From: Chitinophaga sancti
GTDB lineage: Bacteria > Bacteroidota > Bacteroidia > Chitinophagales > Chitinophagaceae
Assembly (NCBI RefSeq): GCF_034087045.1
Contig: NZ_CP139247.1
Span: forward strand, 7,590,001-7,654,000
Direction: 5' to 3'
Length of the DNA: 64,000 nucleotides
Part shown: positions 9,217 through 17,661 of the stretch, piece by piece
Numbering within the stretch: the stretch's first letter is position 1
Layout: each line of letters opens with the position of its first letter
Made by a program: the position numbers and the translations under genes
Notes under the pieces: generated by a model
What the model saw: the letters and a program-made list of their open reading frames with translations, nothing else
Database searches by the model: none
What the model was told of the DNA's origin: nothing

Positions 9217-10545
9217 TCAATGATTTATTTTATTTTTTTGACGTTTAAAAAACTCAATTCGTTTCTTATACTCCGTTTCACTTTGTTGCTTTGTCCTAGA
9301 GTCCCAATTTGTTCTCTTTTGATCTATTGAAATAGCCAAAGTAGCACAGTCAATCGCTTCTTCATATTTCTTTTGCATTTCCAGGATGTCAACTTTTTGT
9401 CTGTAGTACCAAGATTCCTCTTTCATTGCAATTGCCTTGTCAATGAGTAGCACCGCTCGATCTAAATCCTTATTTAAGTAGTAATAATACTCTGCAGCCG
9501 CTGCGTATTCGTCTGAATTTCGTGACTTATCTGTTAATAGATATTGTTGAATAAAACCATTGGCTAGTTTGTCTGATTCTGTTTTTACCTGGAATGAAAT
9601 CTGGGTATTCTCCCATGAAAGGTAGACAATAGCATTGTTGGGTACTATGTCGATGTCTATGGTTAGTGATTCGTAGTATCGATCTGTCGAGTGCGCCTTT
9701 ACTTTGAGTCGAATTATATCCTTTGTCGCGTCATACGAAGTTAGTCCGTAAAGAGTCGTGTCCTTATTCAATATCAAAGTCCATTCGCTGGTTCCCGGAA
9801 TAGTAAAGATTGAATAAGTCCCTTTGCTTATGCTTTTATTGCCGATAACAACAGCCTCACTGAATCCAATCTTTGTACAATTTCCTGCACCAGTTCTCCA
9901 CAATTTGTCGTACTTGACCAATTCGCCAAATACTTTGCGCCCTCGAGCTGCTGGTCTCTCGTAGTCTACTGAAATGTTCGTTAGCCCAATCTTTTGCTCA
10001 ATTCTTCCTTTCGGACTTAGACTGGGAAAGATAGTTTGCGAAAAAGAAACAAATGTCAGAGTTAGAAAAAATATAACTAAAAGTGCCCTCATTTTTAGTC
10101 TTTTTCGATACCTCAATATCGGACAGTACCTTGCCCGTAACATCTTATTTCTGCAATCAAGACTCCATTTGCCTGAACCTGCAAAAAAGAATGCCGCAAA
10201 TAATAATAGTAATAAGAACGACAATATCTCTTCTCCTGGAAGCTTTGCGTTTCCCATTATAAAAGTTATGAATGACATGTTTATAACCAAAAGAATAGAT
10301 ATAGTTCGAGTAAATAGTCCAGGAATCAGAGAAATTCCCCCCAATAATTCTGTTGTTTTCCCAACATAGGCCATGAACAAGGGTAGAGGAAATTGGATAT
10401 CTTTTAACCATGCCGTATTCCCCTCCATGTACTTTTTGCTAAAAACTTCCAGTCCATATTCCATTATAATAATAACGGTAATCGCCCTGAGAATAACAAG
10501 CCATTTATCAAGGTAGAGGCTGGAAGAAAATAGTTTTCTGATCAT
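9217..10545 (-). CDS. DoxX-type membrane protein fused in frame to a secreted DUF2911 protein
   Basis: The first ~150 residues are a DoxX-like four-helix membrane protein (LVILRAITVIIIMEYGLEVF, LLGGISLIPGLFTR, EEILSFLLLLLFAAFFF). At residue 152 a new Met begins a typical signal peptide (MRALLVIFFLTLTFVSFSQ; codon at 10092-10090). A DUF2911 domain follows (SLSPKGRIEQKIGLTNISVDY, RGRKVFGELVKYDKLWRTG), then a helical tail with TPR-like spacing (DRAVLLIDKAIAMKEESWY). No stop separates the two halves. Either this is a true fusion in which the signal peptide serves as a further membrane helix, or it is two genes with an internal start at 10092 and a lost stop codon. DUF2911 has no known enzymatic role. 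The upstream region to 10817 shows no other gene. Confidence 0.75.
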   Translation of the reverse strand: MIRKLFSSSLYLDKWLVILRAITVIIIMEYGLEVFSKKYMEGNTAWLKDIQFPLPLFMAYVGKTTELLGGISLIPGLFTRTISILLVINMSFITFIMGNAKLPGEEILSFLLLLLFAAFFFAGSGKWSLDCRNKMLRARYCPILRYRKRLKMRALLVIFFLTLTFVSFSQTIFPSLSPKGRIEQKIGLTNISVDYERPAARGRKVFGELVKYDKLWRTGAGNCTKIGFSEAVVIGNKSISKGTYSIFTIPGTSEWTLILNKDTTLYGLTSYDATKDIIRLKVKAHSTDRYYESLTIDIDIVPNNAIVYLSWENTQISFQVKTESDKLANGFIQQYLLTDKSRNSDEYAAAAEYYYYLNKDLDRAVLLIDKAIAMKEESWYYRQKVDILEMQKKYEEAIDCATLAISIDQKRTNWDSRTKQQSETEYKKRIEFFKRQKNKINH

Positions 10546-10764
10546 AAGTTAATTTTAAATTTTTTGATCAAGCAAACCTAATCTACCTGATTTCAAAACC
10601 CAGAAACTAACTGTAAAAAAGTGTAAATTGGAATGTAAAATCTTTGTAAACATGCATTCACGGATGTTTTTACTCGTTGCAATCATCGTTGTCCTTGCTA
10701 CGATTTTAGCTTTTATTAATATACCTTGTAAACGCATGAATTACAGATAGATCTTCCGTAAACC

Positions 10765-10792
10765 GGTTCGAACTTCGTCCCCCGTAGCCCGC
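10765..10792 (+). repeat. GGTTCGA-type 28-nt motif, copy B
   Basis: The unit begins GGTTCGAACTTCG and ends GTAGCCCGC, the same layout as copies A and C. It lies 8 nt before the AAAACCCGCTCT arm of a terminator palindrome that is now split by the IS at 10818. Confidence 0.5.
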
Positions 10793-10800
10793 GAAAAAGC

Positions 10801-10817
10801 AAAACCCGCTCTAAGAG
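10801..10817 (+). terminator. Left half of a terminator split by an IS insertion
   Basis: Bases 10801-10817 joined to 12260 onward give AAAACCCGCTCTAAGAG plus CGGGTTTT, a near-perfect palindrome with a 1-nt centre. The 9 bases CTCTAAGAG (10809-10817) are repeated at 12251-12259 as the target duplication of the IS. The terminator can no longer form as a local hairpin. Confidence 0.7.
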
Positions 10818-12207
10818 CTACCGTCTGGACACATCTCTAAAAAGAATCCAGCCTTGCATGACTGCAGTAAATTTCTGCAGCCCCATCCAAAAGGTAGTGA
10901 TGCCGGGCTTACGTTCAGATAGATAGCCTTTCCAGCCACCCAATCTGGCTATAGCCCATATATACCTTCTCAGATCGGAAGATGTATATGGGTTTTTTAG
11001 TTTATCCGTTTTGCCTTCTAACTGTTCGATCTGCTGTTCCAGACATTCTATTTCTTCAGCAGAAAAGCAACTCTGAGGACAGGATTCTTCAGGTATTGAG
11101 TATGCTATCTGCATAATGAAAAGTTTGATGATGGTTTCGAGCATCATTAAACATAACTTTCTTATGGCTTTGGGTTGCGATAATTCACTCGCTTCAATAT
11201 TAAACCCTTCTTTCTTCAAAATTCGAAATACTTCTTCGATGACCCACCGGCAGGTATACCATTCTATGCAAAGCAATGCTGTTTGTAAATCCTCTACTTT
11301 TTTTGTAGTCAGTAACCTCCAATGAATGGGGTTCTTTATATCATCTCCCACTTCTTTAGCTTCTATAGCGTATAAGGTGATATTTCTCGGAAGATTTCTA
11401 TCGATGTATTGATTGCCTCTGATTGTTACTGTTGAAAAACGAACCTCTATTGTTGCTGTTCTTTTGGTTGTACTTCTTCTTTTATCGCCTTCTACTTTGA
11501 CCTCATAAGAACCTTGCAAAGGCTGGCTGCCAAGGTATTCAAAAAGCTTTTGTTTTTCCTGGACTATCCGATTGGTTTTTGCCCTTATAAGCAAGTGGGT
11601 CTTAGAATCAGGAACAAGTGCAAATTGTTCATAAATATCACCTTCTCTGTCCTGGATGATAATAATCTCGCTTGCAGACTGTAGAATATTTTTACTTTTC
11701 AGGGAACTCTCTATCCATCTATAAGATTCCTTACCCTCTATGGGAAGCATCTTTTTGATGGCTCACATCTTTTTTAGCTTGTTCATGTGATCTGTTCCAA
11801 ATCTTTATTGTGGAAAACCCATAAGGCATAAAACTTTCCGCATCTATAACAAATCCTGGATGTATATGAAACCCAAGACCATTAGTCGCAGCATTTGTCG
11901 TACCGATATAATCGTCCTTTTTTATCCTATTCTTGTGATTGTAAAGATTTACATCACTGGTGTCCTGAATGCACAACACTGGCCTGTTTCCAACACAACT
12001 AACACAATTGGAGGACATGTTTCTGATGATGTCATCTTCACTGACATGGTCATTTTGTAGAAAACGGTAAATGGCTTTGGCTTCTGAATCATTGCTAGCT
12101 AACCGTCTAATCGAATGTACACTATTAGCAAACAAGCGATTAAGAATGGAGTTACCTCTATTCATTAATCGCTTGTCTTTTATCTCGTAAAAATGCCTGC
12201 TTTGCAC
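10818..12207 (-). pseudogene. IS50-like transposase, disrupted by a +1 frameshift
   Basis: The N-terminal piece (12207 to 11731, GTG start) has the Tn5-type opening (RRLASNDSEAKAIYRFLQND) and the first catalytic Asp in VLCIQDTSD. The C-terminal piece (11750 to 10818) has the second Asp in IIIIQDREGD and the Y-2-R-3-E-6-K signature in YTCRWVIEEVFRILKK. The pieces overlap near 11745. On the coding strand the junction reads CAAAAAGATG; removing one A restores Q-K-M-L-P-I-E-G-K, the expected junction. So a single extra A in a short A-run breaks a protein of about 463 residues. The stop codon TAG lies in the terminal inverted repeat. Nothing suggests programmed frameshifting, because the shift is +1 rather than -1. 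Confidence 0.85.
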
Positions 12208-12250
12208 CTTTTTATTTCAAAAATAGAAATAAATTGTGTCCAGACGGTAG
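10818..12250 (-). mobile_element. IS4-family, IS50-like insertion sequence, 1433 bp
   Basis: The ends are 16-bp perfect inverted repeats (10818-10833 and 12235-12250) beginning CTACCGTCTGGACACA. The left end reads CTACCGTCTGGACACATCT, sharing CT at its start and ACACATCT at its end with the Tn5 mosaic end, as expected for the IS50 group. A 9-bp direct repeat CTCTAAGAG flanks it, the duplication size of this group. The element carries one transposase gene on the reverse strand, broken by a frameshift. The intact ends and duplication indicate a relatively recent insertion. Confidence 0.88.
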
Positions 12251-12271
12251 CTCTAAGAGCGGGTTTTGTAG

Positions 12272-12439
12272 TTTTATCCAACTTTCTCTTTTTGCCCCAA
12301 AGAATTAGAATTCAAACTAGCAAAGGATTCTGTTGGTTCGAAATCAATGTTTGATCTTTCTGTTTATCCGGCAGGGATGTATTGGGTGCAGGTACAGGAT
12401 GCAGGACATCCTTATGTGTTCAAAGTGATCAAGCAATGA
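12272..12439 (+). pseudogene. Orphan type IX secretion C-terminal sorting domain fragment
   Basis: About 55 codons end in DLSVYPAGMYWVQVQ and then VFKVIKQ-stop, the typical end of a T9SS type A sorting domain (beta strands, YPAGxYWVxV, terminal K-rich strand). No start codon or upstream domain remains; the frame is closed by a stop at 12269, next to the IS scar. It is followed directly by a good terminator. It is the tail of a lost surface or secreted protein. Confidence 0.7.
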
Positions 12440-12466
12440 TAATAAGGAGCTGTAATAATAATTCAT

Positions 12467-12499
12467 AACGGCTGGCGATGGCCAGCCGTTCCTTTTTTT
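12467..12499 (+). terminator. Intrinsic terminator after the sorting-domain fragment
   Basis: A perfect 10-bp stem AACGGCTGGC / GCCAGCCGTT (12467-12476, 12481-12490) with loop GATG is followed by CC and seven T. Confidence 0.9.
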
Positions 12500-12638
12500 G
12501 ATAGACTTCTTTTTAGGATTAGCTGAAAAATGAAATTGGTTTTAATGGGTCGAAATGCCTCTTTTTTCTATCAAACAAAATCCCCTCTGGAAATATCAGT
12601 TTTTGCAGTAAATCTTTCACCCCTATTTCGCTAGAATC

Positions 12639-12662
12639 CGAGGTTCCGATACCTGGGGCCGC
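12639..12662 (+). repeat. GGTTCGA-family motif, copy D
   Basis: These 24 bases are identical to 8993-9016 of copy A. As in the other copies, a terminator-like hairpin follows within 10 nt. Confidence 0.6.
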
Positions 12663-12670
12663 AAGCTTTA

Positions 12671-12704
12671 AAGCCTTCAAGTCGAAAGATTTGGAGGCTT
12701 TTCG
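12671..12704 (+). terminator. Terminator-like hairpin after motif copy D
   Basis: Arms AAGCCTTCAAGTC and GATTTGGAGGCTT pair with two G-U wobbles around a GAAA tetraloop, then TTTT. The same hairpin type occurs at 55489-55521 after the desaturase gene. Confidence 0.7.
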
Positions 12705-12912
12705 TATAACTCCTACACTATAGAACTTAGACCTATAATGAATCTTCGCCTCCTACGCTTTACCCGGAAAATAACAAATCTACTTTTAGTATTGGACCAG
12801 GAATAAAAGTGCATGAGAGCGTTCTCCGGTCAAAAAACCGAAGACGCCCTTATTACTTATAATTTTCTGTGCTGTGAAAACAATTATGAGAATATTCTAT
12901 AGTTAATCTACT

Positions 12913-12933
12913 ATATTTGCAACAATGATGCAA
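12913..12933 (+). promoter_or_regulatory. Candidate promoter -7 box with overlapping Zur-like operator
   Basis: TATATTTG at 12913-12920 fits the Bacteroidota -7 consensus TAnnTTTG and lies 26 bp before the GTPase start codon. Overlapping it, 12917-12933 reads TTGCAACAATGATGCAA, an inverted repeat with TTGCA/TGCAA ends. It matches the box at 20002-20018 upstream of the opposite operon at most positions. Sharing between two metal-related operons and the overlap with the promoter suggest a repressor site. Zur is the guess; binding is unproven. Confidence 0.55.
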
Positions 12934-12946
12934 TAATACAAAACTC

Positions 12947-13933
12947 ATGAATACAATCAATCCAAAACCTGTAACAATCATTACAGGGTTTTTAGGCGCA
13001 GGTAAAACCACTTTTCTAAATGCTATACTATCCGGGAGCAAGACAGGAAAATACGCCATTATTGAAAATGAATTTGGTAAAGAATCTATTGATGGCGAAC
13101 TGGTGTTAGAGGTCGCCGACAGTATTTTTGAAATGAGCAGCGGGTGCCTATGTTGCAGTCTGAATGAAGATCTGGTAGAACTCCTCATCTCTCTTTCCAA
13201 AAAGGCAGTAAATTTTAAGGAACTGATTATTGAAACAACGGGAATCGCTGATCCGGCATCAATAGGTGTACCCTTTTTGGTAGACCCGTTGGTTACCCGG
13301 TATTATGAATTGCAACGTGTTGTTTGCGTCGTTGATGCACAAAATATTGCTTACGAACTGGCATCAACAGAGGAAGCCAGAAAACAAATCAGCTTCAGTG
13401 ATATATTATTGATCTCCAAAACGGACATAGTCAACCCCAATGAACTTGAAAACATAAAAAGTCTACTATACAATATTAATCCGTTTGCCATTGTTTTGTT
13501 TGTTACTGACGGCAAATACCCTATTGATTCAATAATGAATTTTAAAAGAAACGTTGAGCAGGTTACTGCTAATGAAGATCCTTCACTTAGCAAACATAAG
13601 GAACATCATCACCATGGTTTATCATCTCTTACTTTTTTATTTGATGACCCATTTGATCTACCAAAACTACATCATACTCTAATGATATTTCTGGCTGTTC
13701 AGGCGAAAGATGTTTATAGAGTAAAAGGAATCTTAAATGCTCAAGATGAAGATCAGAAAGTCATTGTTCAGTCGGTAGCGCAGTATCTGTCCCTATCACA
13801 TGGCAAACATTGGGAAGATGATGAAATAAAAAGAAGCCGGATCGTATTTATTGGTAAGGATCTGCAGTCTAAAGGTTTCGAAAAACTACTCAGACAATGT
13901 CTTTATAAAGCTGAATTGGATAAAAACGTATAA
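12947..13933 (+). CDS. COG0523 (CobW/ZNG1-like) GTPase metallochaperone
   Basis: The protein is 328 residues. It has a P-loop GFLGAGKT at residues 14-21, the diagnostic GCLCC metal-binding motif at 66-70, a GTPase base-recognition SKTD near 155, and a C-terminal CobW-type domain ending in RIVFIGKDLQSKGFEKLL. A His-rich stretch (KHKEHHHHG) lies between the domains. COG0523 proteins hydrolyse GTP and deliver zinc or another metal to client proteins; many are induced by zinc starvation. It opens a run of five tightly packed genes (10 bp to the ABC ATPase) and has a candidate zinc-type operator over its promoter. Metal identity is inferred from motif and context. Confidence 0.9.
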   Translation: MNTINPKPVTIITGFLGAGKTTFLNAILSGSKTGKYAIIENEFGKESIDGELVLEVADSIFEMSSGCLCCSLNEDLVELLISLSKKAVNFKELIIETTGIADPASIGVPFLVDPLVTRYYELQRVVCVVDAQNIAYELASTEEARKQISFSDILLISKTDIVNPNELENIKSLLYNINPFAIVLFVTDGKYPIDSIMNFKRNVEQVTANEDPSLSKHKEHHHHGLSSLTFLFDDPFDLPKLHHTLMIFLAVQAKDVYRVKGILNAQDEDQKVIVQSVAQYLSLSHGKHWEDDEIKRSRIVFIGKDLQSKGFEKLLRQCLYKAELDKNV

Positions 13934-13942
13934 ATAATCAAT

Positions 13943-14548
13943 ATGCTAGCTGTCAGGAACTTAACTTATACATACGATAATGCTGTCACCCTACGCTATC
14001 CTGATTTTTCATGTGCGAGAGAAGAAACCCTGCTTATAACAGGACGCAGTGGTTGTGGTAAAACTACACTACTACATATACTGGGAGGTCTAATAAATAA
14101 TTATAAAGGAGAAGTATGTATTGATGATTTGCTTATCAGCGGGCAAAGCACTCAATTACAAAACAGGAAAATGGGTATTATATTTCAGCATAGCCATTTT
14201 ATAAAAGGACTAACCGTTCGTGACAACATTCTTGTTGCTGTAAAACGGGATAAGTACAAATTTCTGCCTGTATTTTCCGAAGATCTTGGCATTGCACATT
14301 TGCTAAATAAATTCCCTTCGCAATTAAGCCAGGGAGAAAAGCAACGCGTTGGTATTGCAAGAGCATTGATAGGCCATCCAATGGTTCTATTAGCAGATGA
14401 ACCGACCAGTAGTCTTGATGATGAAAATACGGACGCTGTTTTAAGCCTGCTGAGGGAACAAGCTACTATATATCATAGTGCGCTAATCATTGTATCCCAT
14501 GATGACCGGATTAAAAAAGCACTAAATAGCCATATTGAATTGACATGA
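13943..14548 (+). CDS. ABC transporter ATP-binding protein, LolD/MacB type
   Basis: The 201-residue nucleotide-binding domain has Walker A GRSGCGKTT, signature LSQGEKQRVGIARAL and Walker B VLLADEPTSSLDDE, then an H-loop in IIVSHDD. It is short, as usual for LolD-like ATPases that work with FtsX-type permeases rather than as substrate importers with binding proteins. It overlaps the permease start by 4 bp, so the two are translationally coupled. Within this cluster it most likely powers a mechanotransmission or envelope step linked to metal supply. It resembles the ABC part of Zur-controlled operons described in proteobacteria (from memory). Confidence 0.9.
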   Translation: MLAVRNLTYTYDNAVTLRYPDFSCAREETLLITGRSGCGKTTLLHILGGLINNYKGEVCIDDLLISGQSTQLQNRKMGIIFQHSHFIKGLTVRDNILVAVKRDKYKFLPVFSEDLGIAHLLNKFPSQLSQGEKQRVGIARALIGHPMVLLADEPTSSLDDENTDAVLSLLREQATIYHSALIIVSHDDRIKKALNSHIELT

Positions 14549-15738
14549 TTATAAAACTCATTTTCGCCAACCTAAGATACAAATGGTTATCAACATTATT
14601 GAGTTGGATATTATTACTCTTCGGAGTAGCTATCATCTCACTGCTATGGACGCTGCAACAGCAATTAGAGCATAAATTTGACAATGAACTGAAGAATATT
14701 GATCTGGTCGTAGGTGCAAAGGGAAGCCCCCTTCAACTTGTACTCTCAGCTGTATATCATGTAGATGCGCCCACCGGAAATATTAACGAGATAGAGGCGG
14801 CCCGACTCACTCATAATCCAATGATCGAATGGAGTATTCCACTGGCTTACGGCGATAACTATAAAGGATATAGCATTGTTGGCACAACACTCAAGTATAT
14901 TATTAATGAGAATGGCCGTTTGGCAAATGGAAGAATTTTTCAGGAGCCGATGGAAGCAGTCATTGGAAGCAATGTCAAAGCTTCTGAGGGTCTAGAGATT
15001 GGTAGTACGTTTTTAGGGACACATGGGCAAGACGAACATGGGCACCAACATAAGGGACTTCCTTATAAGGTTGTTGGTATTCTTAAACCAGCAGGAACAA
15101 TGGCAGATAATCTTATACTAACAGATATTGCTACAGTCAGACTTATCCATGAACACCATGATATAGATGACAAAGATGAGGATGAGGGAAAACAGGTTGA
15201 AACCGAAATTACGGCTCTTTTAATCAAGTTTCGTAGTCCAATGGGCATGATGACTTTTCCACGTACAATAAACCAAACAACCAATATGCAGGCGGCCGTT
15301 CCAACGCTGGAAATCAACAGGCTGATGGGATTAATAGGAATAGGTATTGATACTTTGCAGTACGTCGCGCTGGCTATTATGATGATGGCAGGACTAAGTG
15401 TATTTATTTCCCTGCTGAACAGACTCAAAGAAAGAAAGTATGAGCTTGCATTACTTCGCTCACTAGGCTATTCACGCCTTCAGCTTTTTCTGATTGTGAT
15501 ATCTGAAGCCATGCTACTGTCATTCGCTGGCTTTTTAAGTGGTGTTGCTGTCAGCAGATTAGGGTTAATACTGCTAAACTATCAATCCAACACTAATTTT
15601 AAATTCTACATCTCAGTTATTTCGAAAGGAGAAATCATATTACTTGGCATTACCCTATTGATCGGTCTGGTAGCGTCCTTGATTCCTGCATTAACTATTT
15701 ACTGGCTTAATATTTCAAAAATCCTTTCCGATGAATAA
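14545..15738 (+). CDS. FtsX-family ABC permease with histidine-rich loop
   Basis: At 397 residues it has the MacB/LolC layout: one N-terminal membrane helix (STLLSWILLLFGVAIISLLW), a large extracytoplasmic domain, then three helices (YVALAIMMMAGLSVFISLL, LFLIVISEAMLLSFAGFLSG, IILLGITLLIGLVASLIPAL) and the coupling stretch RLKERKYELALLRSLGYSR. In the external domain, about residues 159-172, THGQDEHGHQHKG is rich in His and acidic residues, as expected for metal contact. It overlaps the ATPase by 4 bp and the next gene by 8 bp. Confidence 0.88.
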   Translation: MIIKLIFANLRYKWLSTLLSWILLLFGVAIISLLWTLQQQLEHKFDNELKNIDLVVGAKGSPLQLVLSAVYHVDAPTGNINEIEAARLTHNPMIEWSIPLAYGDNYKGYSIVGTTLKYIINENGRLANGRIFQEPMEAVIGSNVKASEGLEIGSTFLGTHGQDEHGHQHKGLPYKVVGILKPAGTMADNLILTDIATVRLIHEHHDIDDKDEDEGKQVETEITALLIKFRSPMGMMTFPRTINQTTNMQAAVPTLEINRLMGLIGIGIDTLQYVALAIMMMAGLSVFISLLNRLKERKYELALLRSLGYSRLQLFLIVISEAMLLSFAGFLSGVAVSRLGLILLNYQSNTNFKFYISVISKGEIILLGITLLIGLVASLIPALTIYWLNISKILSDE

Positions 15739-16186
15739 GTTTAAACTATTTGTATGTTATGTAATTTCTTCTTCAATTTTTCTTATTACAGCAGGCCAGC
15801 AAAAAGCAATAAATGTAAACTGGGATCTGTTGCAGAATATTCAGTTCAAGGAACGCTTCGTTAAGGAGATCGGCGGTTATATGCTATTTCCAACCTTCCC
15901 TGTAAATATTAAAAAATTAAATGGAACGGAGGTCATCATCGAAGGATATGTAGTCCCCTTTGATATTAAAGGTGAGAAGATCGCATTATCTGCGAATTCC
16001 TACGCAGCTTGTTATTTCTGTGGAAAGGCTGGTCCTGCCTCCGTTATGACTATTAATCTCAAAGTTTCAAACAAAAAATACAGAACAGACCAATACCGCA
16101 CCTTTAAGGGAAAACTCAGACTCAATGAAAATGACATTAATGAATTCTATTACATTATGGATGATGCAGTACAAATAAAAAATTGA
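15731..16186 (+). CDS. Secreted DUF3299-like protein
   Basis: A signal peptide (KLFVCYVISSSIFLITAGQQ) precedes a small beta-rich domain of about 125 residues with IEGYVVPFDI, and a two-Cys motif with ACYFCGKAGPASVM, the pattern of DUF3299-type periplasmic proteins. It overlaps the permease gene by 8 bp. Similar small proteins travel with LolD/FtsX ABC genes in zinc-responsive operons (recollection, not checked). The Cys/Gly motif could bind metal or haem-like ligands, but this is unproven. Confidence 0.7.
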   Translation: MNKFKLFVCYVISSSIFLITAGQQKAINVNWDLLQNIQFKERFVKEIGGYMLFPTFPVNIKKLNGTEVIIEGYVVPFDIKGEKIALSANSYAACYFCGKAGPASVMTINLKVSNKKYRTDQYRTFKGKLRLNENDINEFYYIMDDAVQIKN

Positions 16187-16190
16187 ATTT

Positions 16191-17024
16191 ATGACATATA
16201 TAAAATGGAATATAGATCCGGTTTTTTTTGAGATTGGAGGCCATTCTTTACGTTATTACTCCCTTTTTTTTGCACTGGGCTTTATATTAAGCTTTCAGAC
16301 ACTTCGGCAGATATTTATAAGCCAAGGTATACCCGAAAAATTGCTGGAACAACTAAGCATTTATATAATAGCTGGGACACTCATAGGTGCAAGGCTGGGC
16401 CATTGTTTATTTTATGAAGCCCAATATTATCTGGTTCACCCACTTGAGATAGTACTTCCGTTCAGATGGACAAGTGGCAGATTCACAATAACCGGCTTTC
16501 AGGGACTTGCCAGTCATGGAGGTGCCATAGGAATTTTTACTGGGCTCTTATTATATGCGCGTAAATACAAGTTACCCTTTTTGTGGCTGCTGGATAAATT
16601 ATGTATAGTTATTCCCTTATGCGGTGCCTGCATACGCATAGGCAACTTTTTTAACTCAGAGATCATAGGCAAAACGTCATCGGTGCAATGGGCAATTATA
16701 TTTGAGAGGGTAGACCAGATGCCACGCCATCCGGCTCAACTATACGAAGCCATCTGCTATCTTGGTTTATTTCTAATATTTAGGTTTCTATTACTGAATT
16801 TTCACACTCAGCGAAGGCCAGGGCGGTTGTCCGGTTATTTTATCATTAGCCTTTTTACCATTCGCTTCCTGATGGAATTTCTTAAAGCGAACCAGGAAAC
16901 TTTTGAGGATCATCTGCCCTTAAATATGGGGCAACTCTTAAGCATTCCGTTCATAATGTGGGGTGTTTATCTCGTGATTAGAACCGGGCGTTTAAAAAAT
17001 AGCAGCAGCAGTTTCATCTCATAA
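16191..17024 (+). CDS. lgt: Prolipoprotein diacylglyceryl transferase
   Basis: The 277-residue integral membrane protein has Lgt hallmarks: GLASHGGAIG, RIGNFFNSEIIGK, HPAQLYEA and RFLMEFLKANQE. Seven or so hydrophobic segments cross the inner membrane. Lgt transfers diacylglycerol from phosphatidylglycerol to the lipobox Cys of prelipoproteins. It begins 4 bp after the DUF3299-like gene, so it belongs to the same operon. Its presence in a metal cluster is unusual, and it may be a second copy beside a housekeeping lgt elsewhere (inference). The active-site His and Arg regions look intact. Confidence 0.92.
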   Translation: MTYIKWNIDPVFFEIGGHSLRYYSLFFALGFILSFQTLRQIFISQGIPEKLLEQLSIYIIAGTLIGARLGHCLFYEAQYYLVHPLEIVLPFRWTSGRFTITGFQGLASHGGAIGIFTGLLLYARKYKLPFLWLLDKLCIVIPLCGACIRIGNFFNSEIIGKTSSVQWAIIFERVDQMPRHPAQLYEAICYLGLFLIFRFLLLNFHTQRRPGRLSGYFIISLFTIRFLMEFLKANQETFEDHLPLNMGQLLSIPFIMWGVYLVIRTGRLKNSSSSFIS

Positions 17025-17187
17025 TCAATTTACGAATTAATTATTCATCAAATTTTTACCCTTCGACTAGCAGCCCCTGTTTGGCATAATAACACACTTA
17101 ACTGAAGATAAGTATAGGTATGTTAAACCCAAACATTCAACTATTTTTCAACACTGTTTCATGTGAAAATTTAAAATAAATCTGCAA

Positions 17188-17582
17188 ATGAAAGACGTTA
17201 CTACAATCAAACGATTACCCGTTACTGTATTAAGTGTTTTTCCAGGAAGCGGTAAGACAACGTTATTAAGTAATATCCTGCACAACAGAGATTCCCTTCC
17301 AATATCATTCGTTCAAAAGGCATTTTCCGGGTATCCGATAAGCCTCATAAAGCACAAAAATTATCACAGGCCGGAGGATCTTCCAGATTAGAGCTCGCCG
17401 GTATATGGTAGAGTAGCATGTCTTATGCTGACCGAATAAGTTATGGTGCATTTATAGAAAATATAGACCTTATTGAGTCCAGATGGGACAAAGACTTTGG
17501 AGACCGGGAAAATGAGCTTGTGTTTATAGGCCAGGATTTGAATAAAATAAATTGCAGGCAGCACTGGAATCATGTCTACTAA
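17188..17582 (+). pseudogene. Degraded second COG0523 GTPase gene
   Basis: The 5' piece (17188-17391) starts KRLPVTVLSVFPGSGKTTLL, a COG0523 P-loop in which the usual GFLGAGKT is changed to VFPGSGKT. The 3' piece, in another frame up to 17582, reads ESRWDKDFGDRENELVFIGQDL, the C-terminal end of the same family. The central ~200 residues, including the CxCC motif, are missing, so an internal deletion and a frame change have destroyed the gene. It indicates that the metal cluster once carried two such GTPases. Confidence 0.75.
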
Positions 17583-17661
17583 ATTATATAGGAATTGAAC
17601 TACTTAAAAAATAAGAAGCCAATCCTGATCAGGTTAAAATCCTTTCATCAAAATAATAGCT

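Larger units (their letters stand above)
12500..12912. other. Non-coding interval
   Basis: No gene is visible. It contains motif copy D (listed separately) and an imperfect hairpin around 12818-12850 with arms GCGTTCTCCGGT / ACCGAAGACGC around an A-run, a possible leader or terminator structure ahead of the metal cluster. Confidence 0.4.

Noticed and set aside
11731..11750. Programmed frameshifting between the two parts of the IS50-like transposase
   Set aside because: The shift needed is +1 and IS50-group transposases are made from a single frame; a one-base insertion explains it better.
15731..16186. Reading the DUF3299-like protein as a lipoprotein substrate of the adjacent Lgt
   Set aside because: The signal region lacks a lipobox Cys; it ends ITAGQQ.
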